From an uncultured Verrucomicrobiota bacterium (GTDB lineage Bacteria > Verrucomicrobiota > Verrucomicrobiia > Opitutales > Seribacteraceae), in NCBI GenBank assembly GCA_902580225.1, contig CACHJU010000004.1, forward strand, positions 33,377-97,376: a stretch of 64,000 nucleotides of DNA, in the 5' to 3' direction. Under the pieces are notes generated by a model. That model was not told the DNA's origin. It saw only the letters and a list, made by a program, of their open reading frames with translations, and did no database searches. Position 1 is the first letter of the stretch, and each line of letters opens with the position of its first letter. The translations under genes were made by a program, and so were the position numbers. Positions 30,301 to 38,523 of this stretch are shown here, piece after piece.

Positions 30301-32826
30301 AAAGGAATAGATCAATCCTTTATAGCAGAATCAAGGATCGGAAAGTCGATTGTTGCACAGGATGGTGAAACACTTGGATCTCTTATAATTGAAACTGTAG
30401 ACAAAATAGAAAGCCGTTGTAGCGAATCATTCGACAGTTTCGTATTTGCCCCAAACATCGCTGAACTGGATATTGCTTTGACCAGTTCATCTTATGCCGC
30501 GGTATCGTCAGCACAAGTAGATGCTTCCAGCTTTTTTGGACGTAATGATAGGTCTTACCTTTGGGACTACGAACTCCCTAATTATGGAAAAAGGGCAATC
30601 GATAATGCGGGTTATTTTCTTTTGGCTAAAGAAAATGATGGTATGAGAAAAGCCGTTCGGGTTGCCATTGAAATGCTCGGTGAAGATCTTTCAATTGAGG
30701 ACGATAATATTTCCAGTTTATTAGATGAGATTTCGCGCAGGGGAATTCCAACTCTAAAACATCTTACTGCCGGTGGTTCAAGTTCTCTAGGAGAGGTTGG
30801 AATGTTGTGTGCCCTGAAATTATTTCAACCCGAGTTTCAAAAAGAATACGATCACCCAGGTATTATTCCAGTTTGGACTGGTGAAAAGAAAGTTCTTAAT
30901 CTAATAATTCCTATAGACCCATTTCAGAACCATTTTGAAAACTTGCGTTTTTCAATGGAGAAAAAAAGAGGGGAAAGGCCCGACCTTATTGTAACAAGCA
31001 TTAAGTTTGATGATGAGGATCAGCCTAAGAATATTAAATTGACTGCAATTGAAGTTAAAGCACGGGGAGATAAGTTTGATGCTGGTAAGCGGAGAGATGC
31101 CTTAATGCAGGCTTCAGGATTCTCAGGTTTTCTAAACAGACTAGTTGCAAGGGGTAATGATTCAGAAATTTGGGCGTTTGCATGGAGAAGCCTTCTTTCC
31201 ACTTTAGTGGATTATGCATTTCGGGTTTATTCGCAGTTAGATTTCATAGATAAGGCAAATTGGGCGTCGAAACATTCTGATGTTCTACAGGGAATTGCTG
31301 CTAATGATATTGCTATTGATGTAGATGCTACGGGTAGATTACTAGTCGTTGACCGTTCTGACACTTCATCACCTGAAGATATTGATCGGGATGCGTTTGA
31401 TGAAACCATAGTGTTAAACCATAAAGATGCCTTATCGGTAATAAATGGTACTTGTTCAATTTTAGTTTCTGATATTCGGGAAAAGGTAAATGATTGGAAT
31501 TTAATGCCTTTGGAGACAGATCAAAAGAATGAAGATGTGGGAGCTACCGAAAGAGAAGCGGTTGTTCTCGATGATGACTCGGCTTTATCTGATCAGTCTG
31601 TAGAAAATGAATTGCCTTCAATATCTAACGTTGCCGAGGATAATAAGGCAGGAAGCTTGCAAGAAAAGAAAGCGAGTGAGATTTCTATTGATGAAGAAAA
31701 TCCAGTTGGATTGAAATTTAAGGTTGGTTCCAGTATCGGAAACTTCACTGAAGAAGACTTTGATTTCTTTCCTGGAAATACAAATTTAACTCAATTTAAT
31801 ACTGGGATAGTTGGTGATATGGGAACTGGCAAAACTCAGCTTACAAAAGCATTGATTTATAATTTAACAAAAGATGCTAAGCAGAACCGAGGCGCGACCC
31901 CTAATATACTCATATTTGATTATAAGAAAGATTACATAAAAGAAGACTTTGTAAAAGCCACTTGTGCCAGAGTCATTAAACCCTTAAATATGCCGTTAAA
32001 CTTATTTGATTTGAGAGGTATTGAGACAAAAAGAGAAGCAAAACAAAAGATAAATTCATTTATCGATATTCTTGAAAAAATCTATCCTAATATTGGCCCC
32101 GTTCAGCGGGAAAATTTGAAAGAAGCTGTTAAAGCATGTTTCGAAATTGATGGGAATGGTTTAGGTACAGTTGGGCCGACTTTAAAAGACATCTTCGTTT
32201 CATATAAGGAAAATAATTCACCTGATTCTCCTTATTCAATTATGAGCGACTTGGTTGACGGAGAGTACTTTAGTGAGAACAAATCTGATATTTTACCTTT
32301 TTCGGAAGTAACTAAAGGTGTAGTAGTGGTTAATCTTTTTGAAGCTGGCTCTGACGATAATGCAAAAAATGTATTAGTTACAATTTTTTTGAATCTTTTC
32401 TACGAGCATATGCTTAAAATAGAAAAGCAGCCATTTATTGGTTGTGACCCTCAATTACGTTTCATTCACAGTATGTTATTAGTTGATGAAGCTGATAATA
32501 TTATGAGGTATGAATTCCGTGTTTTGAAGCAATTATTGCAACAGGGCAGGGAATTTGGAGTTGGAATTATTTTAGCATCGCAGTACTTAAGTCATTTTAA
32601 AACTAGAAAAGAAAATTATCGCGAGCCTCTTAAATCTTGGTTTATTCATAATGTACCTGACATAAACGCCAGAGAGCTTCAGCAAATTGGGTTAACTAAT
32701 GTAGATCCTTCTGTAATTGATAAAATTAAAAATCTTAATCTACATGAATGCCTTTATAAGAGTTTGGGAGTGGACGGTAAGTTTATGCGGGGAACTCCAT
32801 TTTATGAATTGATGAAAAATAGATAG
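27352..32826 (+). CDS. Large HerA/FtsK-like ATPase with an internal PD-(D/E)XK-like motif, candidate DptH-like
   Basis: C-terminal Walker A GIVGDMGTGKTQLTKALIY and Walker B SMLLVDEADNIM; RQGREFGVGIILASQYLSHF-like segment; RPDLIVTSIKFDDEDQPKNIKLTAIEVKARGDKFD nuclease-like motif; 1824 aa. Confidence 0.78.
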   Translation: MNNLLKYLAEYVQGQFDKQYGQNIKELRLNFTGIPEELRNKLFDYFKDPAVRPSIEIAEEKFHVPVYLFEDKSSDPEDCPDFAKCSESWWVRAVRNNQSKKVCLILSDMISQGSVLSTINVIGVPREINTVDEWLEQDLLRELADKILTSIFTNIKIAEKAKLLLNCAIQNAWDSEEGYREKTICWNLLEKAAEVHGTNEHDTILNFLAHLGFPSISKLEDFGSKEHLSVLLGLASFLNDSGLNAGFRKLIERADNPPVKKALENFENHLFEMGVNDATEFATSPFRFFNPLGKTNFEISEWWNTLNCVCLADLLDYNQAVSEGSIIIEPQDPFLPAQSGLPHLFRNKITFSISIGDTESEVLNGIEIKIYRASGSAKLQLIKDGISISNEEPIEYEDDDLPEHDRFVRYKIEAEGFKPSVVKVISLDNYKPGVVVFSRSAKKVSLFKENTKAKSRANENKKQPRFESNLSLKNMGKHNLELFASKNFDPGEIMHGYEIDSEHINEDVERPINKVDENKYVCLIDTDEECEWEFFTVGNDKSAVPYLIYVTAEDIPQQGVSTEFERLVLSNLPDYEGGNSTNVKVEPKISRISEYEEWILNNDDSYYPVIIGPDYIDCWKNPDWKEKPVLSQYRINEDPRPLGNDFNVPEDFISSRTELFKILRESFGDNINLASVSMLKFGDLMKSEGFNGKLNTFLKSYINWIENDFLSAFWADTLTVFGNIQDMEVLGAKPYAILLSPFHPLKLAWQCNAQHILQDAAEKNMNCPAASLLNPGSFPDCITLPCRTASNQLNYIDFVAMPSTSSYWGVLWSVEALDLLASSDSQTIFDVEFGIEVQGLSGGFSSKQVERSIDEVWRLLSAKSSLRLGIRSRIRAQTSCNQGIEDWCLNNLGAESDPWNISAPRSLIVNDQREPELHPEQSALSILTRSTGSAVSWFHSGDTNGKMDDLAVIAHLGLMNSRTEKHGINSAIDGSCLSRWRVRKGIDQSFIAESRIGKSIVAQDGETLGSLIIETVDKIESRCSESFDSFVFAPNIAELDIALTSSSYAAVSSAQVDASSFFGRNDRSYLWDYELPNYGKRAIDNAGYFLLAKENDGMRKAVRVAIEMLGEDLSIEDDNISSLLDEISRRGIPTLKHLTAGGSSSLGEVGMLCALKLFQPEFQKEYDHPGIIPVWTGEKKVLNLIIPIDPFQNHFENLRFSMEKKRGERPDLIVTSIKFDDEDQPKNIKLTAIEVKARGDKFDAGKRRDALMQASGFSGFLNRLVARGNDSEIWAFAWRSLLSTLVDYAFRVYSQLDFIDKANWASKHSDVLQGIAANDIAIDVDATGRLLVVDRSDTSSPEDIDRDAFDETIVLNHKDALSVINGTCSILVSDIREKVNDWNLMPLETDQKNEDVGATEREAVVLDDDSALSDQSVENELPSISNVAEDNKAGSLQEKKASEISIDEENPVGLKFKVGSSIGNFTEEDFDFFPGNTNLTQFNTGIVGDMGTGKTQLTKALIYNLTKDAKQNRGATPNILIFDYKKDYIKEDFVKATCARVIKPLNMPLNLFDLRGIETKREAKQKINSFIDILEKIYPNIGPVQRENLKEAVKACFEIDGNGLGTVGPTLKDIFVSYKENNSPDSPYSIMSDLVDGEYFSENKSDILPFSEVTKGVVVVNLFEAGSDDNAKNVLVTIFLNLFYEHMLKIEKQPFIGCDPQLRFIHSMLLVDEADNIMRYEFRVLKQLLQQGREFGVGIILASQYLSHFKTRKENYREPLKSWFIHNVPDINARELQQIGLTNVDPSVIDKIKNLNLHECLYKSLGVDGKFMRGTPFYELMKNR

Positions 32827-32862
32827 TTGCAATTTATTTATCAAATATAGTGCCTGATTAAA

Positions 32863-34092
32863 GTGGGAGTTAATTTATTAAAACTTAACACATCTGAGCA
32901 TAATGTTCGAGATGCCATAATCGAGTATGCTATACACCAAATCGAACATCCGTACAAAGATTCGACAGATTATGATGTAATTATTGACGATCGCCCATAT
33001 CCGCCGGTTGCCATTATGGGTATTGCATCTTCACTTGCAGGTGGGTCTAATCAATGTCCAAGGTTAAGAGGAGGAGAAGGCACCCCATGTTTCAAGAAAT
33101 GGAAAGAACTGGGGTTTCATATTGTCGTTAAGGATTCCCATGTCCCCAAGGTAAGAAAACCTAAAGAATCAGAGTCATGGCCAGAATATTTAGAGCATTT
33201 ACGAGGCAAATATGAATTTGATCCAGTAAACCTTTTAAGTTTGTGCCTCAAATTGCAACCGAACCGATCGATTAGAAGGTTTTTGGGCAGGGAGGAGGTC
33301 GGAGACCTAAAGCAATTGGGACCAAAAAGAGATCATTTTTCAATTGGGGGCAAGGATTGGTTTAGGACGATTGAAGTGGCGTTTACGCCTAAGCAACTAA
33401 AACTTTACCTTGTATCTCCAGAGTTGGACCGGAACCACCATAAAAGCCTAAGGGCTCAAATGGATAAATGTTTTGATGATCAATATTCAGGTGCCCTTCT
33501 TTGGCCTCAAACTGGACCCAATGGTGATGGCGTCCAGATGCTCGATGCAAGCAACGCTTGTGCTTCATATGTCTCTGTAGCTACAGAAAATCAGTGTAGA
33601 AGTGTAATTCAGTGGTTGAGTGATAATCAAAATCCTCGTTCGATCAAGCTACGATTTCGAGAGAGCAAAACCGCTAAGCTTAAATCTGTAAAGCCTCAGT
33701 TGTTTGATACTACAAGTGACACTGAAAAACTCGAAGCAAATACTTCAATACTTATTAAAGAAGGTCTGGATGAAGAACCAGAAGGTAATCCAAATCCCGA
33801 AAGATCTGATCCAAGGGAAGGCAAAGGAGCATTTAAGCGAGACCCTGAAGTGATTGCATGGGTAAAGCAAAGGGCAGATGGAATCTGCGAATTGTGCGAG
33901 AAAGAGGGTCCTTTTTGGGATAAAGATAATCATCCTTTCCTTGAGGTTCACCATATAGTCTCTCTTGCAGATGGCGGTCCGGATACAGTCGATAACGCCG
34001 TAGCGATTTGTCCAAACTGCCACCGTGAATGCCACCATGGATCTAATCCTGAAGTTTTAAAGCTAGCACTGCTAAAAAAACTCCAGCCGTAG
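32863..34092 (+). CDS. HNH endonuclease, ScoMcrA-like N-terminal head domain
   Basis: C-terminal HNH: CELCEKEGPFWDKDNHPFLEVHHIVSLADGGPDTVDNAVAICPNCHRECHHG. N-terminal YPPVAIMGIASSLAGG...GGEGTPCFKKWKELGF. GTG start. Confidence 0.85.
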   Translation: MGVNLLKLNTSEHNVRDAIIEYAIHQIEHPYKDSTDYDVIIDDRPYPPVAIMGIASSLAGGSNQCPRLRGGEGTPCFKKWKELGFHIVVKDSHVPKVRKPKESESWPEYLEHLRGKYEFDPVNLLSLCLKLQPNRSIRRFLGREEVGDLKQLGPKRDHFSIGGKDWFRTIEVAFTPKQLKLYLVSPELDRNHHKSLRAQMDKCFDDQYSGALLWPQTGPNGDGVQMLDASNACASYVSVATENQCRSVIQWLSDNQNPRSIKLRFRESKTAKLKSVKPQLFDTTSDTEKLEANTSILIKEGLDEEPEGNPNPERSDPREGKGAFKRDPEVIAWVKQRADGICELCEKEGPFWDKDNHPFLEVHHIVSLADGGPDTVDNAVAICPNCHRECHHGSNPEVLKLALLKKLQP

Positions 34093-34195
34093 GGTAGGCA
34101 GTTAATTCGGTTCACGAGGTCTTTCAGAGAGGTTGAAATTCGGGAACTTTCGGGTTTTGTTTGGGATCCAATTTGAAGAGCATTTTGACCACGGA

Positions 34196-34642
34196 CTAGC
34201 TGCCGATGAGTCTCTGCTTGAGTTCGGCGAGGTTGATAAAGTCTTCGATTCCAGTGTGCCAGAAGGAGATGATCTCAAGATTAAGGATTTGGAGCTGGTA
34301 GTAAAGTTTGAGGAGGGAAAGCGGACCAATTTCTTTTTCGGTCCGGTGATTGTAAAGATAGATTTTGAGACTGGGGGGATCGGCGGGGAGGAGAGTAAGA
34401 TCTTTGAATTTGCCTCCTTCCTCTTCATCGTAGGCTGCCACCTTTTTTTTCTTACTGTCCACAACGATGAGTTCTCCATTCATGAGGTGGCGCATAGTTT
34501 TCTGGGCAACCGGAGAGTGCTTAGGGTCGCATTGTAATTCCAAAAGTTTGCGGATGCGGGGTCTTGCCTGTTCAATACAAAATATCTTTCCGCAGAGTAG
34601 TGCCGCTTCCTTCCGGCTGGCAATTTTTCCGATGATTTTCAT
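34196..34642 (-). CDS. Hypothetical protein
   Basis: 148 aa ORF with better composition than the overlapping plus-strand ORF. Confidence 0.6.
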   Translation of the reverse strand: MKIIGKIASRKEAALLCGKIFCIEQARPRIRKLLELQCDPKHSPVAQKTMRHLMNGELIVVDSKKKKVAAYDEEEGGKFKDLTLLPADPPSLKIYLYNHRTEKEIGPLSLLKLYYQLQILNLEIISFWHTGIEDFINLAELKQRLIGS

Positions 34643-34690
34643 GGGATGTATTATACCAATGGAACAGTTAAAAAGATAGGTTCCGCCCGC

Positions 34691-34705
34691 GTCATACGTG
34701 TCATA
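34691..34705 (-). promoter_or_regulatory. Repeated motif GTCATACGTGTCATA
   Basis: Matches 35220-35234 and the reverse complement of 42489-42503; 48 bp upstream of the 34642 start. Confidence 0.5.
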
Positions 34706-34728
34706 GGAGAGATTGTCTGAGATCCTTT

Positions 34729-35187
34729 TTAGGTATCAGATTTTGGCTCAAAGACTCCTTTTATACTTTCTAAGTATTCATCATTCGTGGTGTCCGCTGC
34801 TGCTTTCAGAGCGACAATAAATTCGGAACAAAATTCATCCACTTTATCTCGTTTTTCAGTTTTAGGGATTTGAGCAACAACTCCAGGATTACTTCTTCTT
34901 TTAAATAAGTGAACGAGATAGCCTGTTGCCTGGTTGAGTATTTTGTTGTCTTTCCATCCTGTGGCAATTTGGAGTGCGGTTACATCAGGCGGTTTTGACC
35001 AGCGGTCCGCATGACGAATTTCCAATTCAATGATTTGATTTTCAAAGGAAATAAGATTGGAAGCTAAGCCGCCGTACATTCTGTAGCATTTATCACTTCT
35101 GTGAATATGATGAACACGAATTTCTTCAAGTTCAGGAGAAAGGTTTCGTTTTAATTGATTTATATTTTTCATCTCTGAAGAATACAT
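34729..35187 (-). CDS. Hypothetical protein
   Basis: 152 aa ORF; possible start at internal MKNINQ. Confidence 0.6.
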   Translation of the reverse strand: MYSSEMKNINQLKRNLSPELEEIRVHHIHRSDKCYRMYGGLASNLISFENQIIELEIRHADRWSKPPDVTALQIATGWKDNKILNQATGYLVHLFKRRSNPGVVAQIPKTEKRDKVDEFCSEFIVALKAAADTTNDEYLESIKGVFEPKSDT

Positions 35188-35219
35188 AAAATATCTGTAT
35201 GAAAGGAAGGAGGCACGAT

Positions 35220-35234
35220 GTCATATGTGTCATA
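35220..35234 (-). promoter_or_regulatory. Repeated motif GTCATATGTGTCATA
   Basis: 32 bp upstream of the 35187 start; identical to the inverted copy at 42489. Confidence 0.5.
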
Positions 35235-35268
35235 GCGGACCGAGGATTCGATCCCGCTTTGTCACATG

Positions 35269-36729
35269 CTACGGCGTGGATTTACGGAGGAGTAGGTTGC
35301 CGTAGGCATCGACCAATTTGCGGGCATGGGGAGAGAGGGTGCCCTGCATCATTTGATCAATCGCCTTGCGGAGTTTTTTTCTACTGGTCTTGGCCTCTGT
35401 ATCGAGTTGGGAAGGGTCGAGTTTACTTTCCTGCATTTCGGTTCCGCGAATGTCGAACATACGACCGTCATCAAATAATTTGTAGTTATGATCGAGGGCG
35501 AAGATATGGCGGGAGAATCGGTCTTTATCCCAGCCCGGTCGGGGGTCGTACCAAAAGAAACACCATTCGCGTCGAGAACCTTCTTGGTTGAGCAGGGTGG
35601 GGAGGAAGCTTATTCCGTCGATGTTGTTTTTTTCGGATACCTTGGTCTTCGCGAGTTCGGCCAGGGTTGCGTAGAAGTCGGAGGCATCCACGAGGTCGGC
35701 AGTGACGGAACCGGGGGAGATTGTACCCGGCCAGTTGGCCACCAGTGGCACCCGGATACCGGTTTGGAGAGGGGTGGCTTTTCCTCCCTGTACGGATTTG
35801 CCCTTGAGCATGGAAGAAATCTTAAGATGGGTGCCATTGTCGGAATAAAAGAGCACCAGAGTATTTTCACGAAGTCCGAGTTCAGCAAGTCCATCAACCA
35901 GGCGACCGACCAGTTTGTCCATGTAGGTGACCATATCAGCAAAGAGTTCGAGCTTTTCCGTCTGTCGGTTTTCAGGATCTTTCCACTCCGTGGAGTCGGG
36001 AGTGGGCATCATGGGCCAGTGAGGCAGGGCCATGGGGTAGTACAAAAACATCGGATCCTTTTGATTCCGCCTCATGAAATCGAGCAGGAAATCGACCGAG
36101 CGGTCGGGGCCGTATTTCCCGGATTCTTCTGTGATCAGCGATCCGTTTCGGTAATAAGTGGGGTCGGCGTAACGGGAACCTTTCTCCTCGGTGTGCCAGG
36201 CATGATAGAGGGAATATTTATCAAACCCGGCCTGATCGACATGCATGCCTTTACCGCGGCGGCGGTTGGCGTTGGGGAAGTCGGGTGGATCGTAGGATTG
36301 AAGTTGCCACTTTCCGGCTATGCAGGTGCGGTAGCCCCCCTGTTTCATCAGGTGACCAAAGGTTTTTTCGCGGGGATCAAGGATGCCGAAATAAGTCCAG
36401 TTTCGATGGTTGTATTTTCCGGTCATGATCTGTACACGGGTGGGCGTGCAGAGGGGTTGCGAGTAGGCGTGGGTAAATCGCATTCCCTCTTTGGCAAGTG
36501 CGTCGATGTGGGGAGTGGGGTAGGAAGTGCCTCCGTAGCAACCGATTCCATCGATTCCAACATCGTCGGCCATGATCAATAGAATGTTGGGCCGTTTTGC
36601 CGGAGCAGAAAGGACAGTAAAGAGAATGAGCAAGAGGGATCCAATGGGAACTCTCAGGACATCTAAGGATTGATAAAAAACAGACATGAGTTGAATTTTT
36701 ATCCAAGCACCTGAGGAAGAGAGGGTCAA
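35269..36729 (-). CDS. Sulfatase (arylsulfatase family)
   Basis: RPNILLIMADDVGIDGIGCYGG, sulfatase signature LCTPTRVQIMTGKYNHRN, YSDNGTH. Start may be at MSVFYQSL (about 36687). Confidence 0.92.
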   Translation of the reverse strand: MTLSSSGAWIKIQLMSVFYQSLDVLRVPIGSLLLILFTVLSAPAKRPNILLIMADDVGIDGIGCYGGTSYPTPHIDALAKEGMRFTHAYSQPLCTPTRVQIMTGKYNHRNWTYFGILDPREKTFGHLMKQGGYRTCIAGKWQLQSYDPPDFPNANRRRGKGMHVDQAGFDKYSLYHAWHTEEKGSRYADPTYYRNGSLITEESGKYGPDRSVDFLLDFMRRNQKDPMFLYYPMALPHWPMMPTPDSTEWKDPENRQTEKLELFADMVTYMDKLVGRLVDGLAELGLRENTLVLFYSDNGTHLKISSMLKGKSVQGGKATPLQTGIRVPLVANWPGTISPGSVTADLVDASDFYATLAELAKTKVSEKNNIDGISFLPTLLNQEGSRREWCFFWYDPRPGWDKDRFSRHIFALDHNYKLFDDGRMFDIRGTEMQESKLDPSQLDTEAKTSRKKLRKAIDQMMQGTLSPHARKLVDAYGNLLLRKSTP

Positions 36730-36887
36730 CTTTCAGGTTGGTTAAATCTTTATATTTCCATTGTTAGATATCTTGCAGTAAGAAGTTGCCAAGGGAAGTC
36801 CAAGGTCTTAGTTCAGGAAACATGAAAGCTCTCTTGTTATCCATCTTTTTAGTTTTCCCCCTCTTTTGCACGGGAAGATTCCAGACA

Positions 36888-36943
36888 GAAGTAAGCGGTT
36901 GCCAATCTTGTGGGAATGCGTAGGGGAGGGAGTATGAAGATTC
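36888..36943 (+). repeat. Duplicated leader segment copy A
   Basis: GAAGTAAGCGGTTGCCAA...GCGTAGGGGAGGGAGTATGAAGATT; second copy at 38468. ORF from this ATG ends after about 12 codons. Confidence 0.7.
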
Positions 36944-37088
36944 TGTGTCTTGGTCTCGTTTTTCTTTCTTGATTATAGATAGCCAGATAACTTTAAGTGA
37001 ATAATGAGTAGTAGACATTTTTGCACTTTTGCTTATAGCTTAGACGAGCCAGTGAATTTAATCTGAATTTAAAGAAATAATATTTGTT

Positions 37089-38351
37089 GTGAGCATAATC
37101 CCGCCGTTACCCAATCATCTTTCCAAACTGGCCGAGAGTTCTCCACAAGAGTTTTCGGCAACCAATCCTGATCATCAAGAATTCGTTCAGCAGGCCGCTC
37201 TTTCGATTTTGGAAGACCAATCCGGGCTTACTACCGTGGAGACGGAAAATATGCTCGTGCAACATTCCGATCAAGTTCCACTCTCCCTGCAATTGGGAGC
37301 CAAGCTGGCCCGGTCTAAAAAGGTGATTACAGAGCTTACCCAACCCATTCTCGTTGATGTTGTATTTGCAGCTTACAAGGAAAACAATCGCATTCTCAGG
37401 CCGGAGGAGCATCCATCCGGGGAGGATTTTCTTCGCAGAAAAGTGGCTCAATTAAATTGGCTGGGTGAAGCATCCGAACATTTCCGCTGGCACATGACCG
37501 CAGTGGATGATGGTTGTCCTGAAAATTGCGGAGACATAATCGAGAACCTGGCAAGAATGGAAGGCTACAGGGAAGTAAGTGTGTTACGACTGTCAGATGC
37601 CATAGAAAAGAAACTGCCGGTTGCGGCAGGTCTCTCCTCAACCGACGACAGTAGAAAGGGGGGTTCCATAATTTATGGGATGTGGAATGCCTCCAACAAG
37701 AAGGTAGACGGGGACCATATTGTTGTATTCACCGATGCCGATTTATCGACTCATCTTGGACAGGTTGGTCTGTTGGTTGATCCCATTATCAATCAAGGAA
37801 AGGATGTCGCGATCGGTTCGCGCCGGGAGGCAAATTCTATTGTGGTCAAGCAAGGTACGCGAAATGTCCGCGGCAAGTTATTCATCTATCTCTGGAAACG
37901 GATGCTTTCGCCTGCTTTAAGTCAGGTTGTCGATACTCAATGCGGGTTCAAAGGTTTCCGTGCATGCACCATAAAGGAAGTGGTGGAGGATTGCCTGGAG
38001 TACGGTTTTGCCTTTGATGTCGAGTTATTGCTTAAAAGTGAACTGCAAAATCCCAACGGCATCGCCAAATCAGCCATCGCATGGATAGACAGCGAAGCTG
38101 AATCCACCACCACCGCACTCTCGCCTTATTTGAACATGCTCAAAAGTATTGCCGCGATGAGCCGGAAATATTTGCCTGCCCAACAATCGGGAAATGACTT
38201 TGCCCATCTGGTTGAATCGCTTGATGAGGAAAACTGGAATTGCCTGGTCGATCGGACTCCTCCCGAAATAGCGAATGGAGACCCCCTTACTTTTGAAAAT
38301 TTTTCCGGAGTTTCTGCGGATGATCTCCGGGCTCTCTTACCTGAAAACTAA
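37089..38351 (+). CDS. Glycosyltransferase family 2-like protein
   Basis: VVFTDADLSTHLGQVGLLVDPII, AIGSRR, DTQCGFKGFRA; GTG start. Confidence 0.8.
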   Translation: MSIIPPLPNHLSKLAESSPQEFSATNPDHQEFVQQAALSILEDQSGLTTVETENMLVQHSDQVPLSLQLGAKLARSKKVITELTQPILVDVVFAAYKENNRILRPEEHPSGEDFLRRKVAQLNWLGEASEHFRWHMTAVDDGCPENCGDIIENLARMEGYREVSVLRLSDAIEKKLPVAAGLSSTDDSRKGGSIIYGMWNASNKKVDGDHIVVFTDADLSTHLGQVGLLVDPIINQGKDVAIGSRREANSIVVKQGTRNVRGKLFIYLWKRMLSPALSQVVDTQCGFKGFRACTIKEVVEDCLEYGFAFDVELLLKSELQNPNGIAKSAIAWIDSEAESTTTALSPYLNMLKSIAAMSRKYLPAQQSGNDFAHLVESLDEENWNCLVDRTPPEIANGDPLTFENFSGVSADDLRALLPEN

Positions 38352-38467
38352 ATTTTCATTTTCGTTCCCATAAATCAGTCGATGGTTTGTGGAAAGGGAC
38401 TGAATGAATTGAAACTTCATTTCAGAATAATTGTAATTTCCAGCCCAGCCCAGTAAGATCTGAGGCC

Positions 38468-38523
38468 GAAGTAAGCGGTTGCCAACCAGTACAGGTAAGC
38501 GTAGAGGAAAGAGTATGAAGATT
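38468..38523 (+). repeat. Duplicated leader segment copy B (5' region and start of the serine hydrolase)
   Basis: GAAGTAAGCGGTTGCCAA...GCGTAGAGGAAAGAGTATGAAGATT, homologous to 36888-36943. Confidence 0.7.

Noticed and set aside
7386-34092. Search for integrase, transposase, tRNA or att repeats bounding the defence island
   Set aside because: None recognised at either edge, so a mobile-element boundary is not claimed.
34133-34537. Plus-strand 134 aa ORF
   Set aside because: Overlaps the minus-strand 34196-34642 ORF, which has a more natural composition and a repeated upstream motif.
35488-36582. Plus-strand 364 aa ORF
   Set aside because: Fully antisense to a clear sulfatase; shadow ORF.
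36764-37018. Minus-strand 84 aa ORF
   Set aside because: Covers the duplicated leader region; no domain or ribosome-binding-site support.
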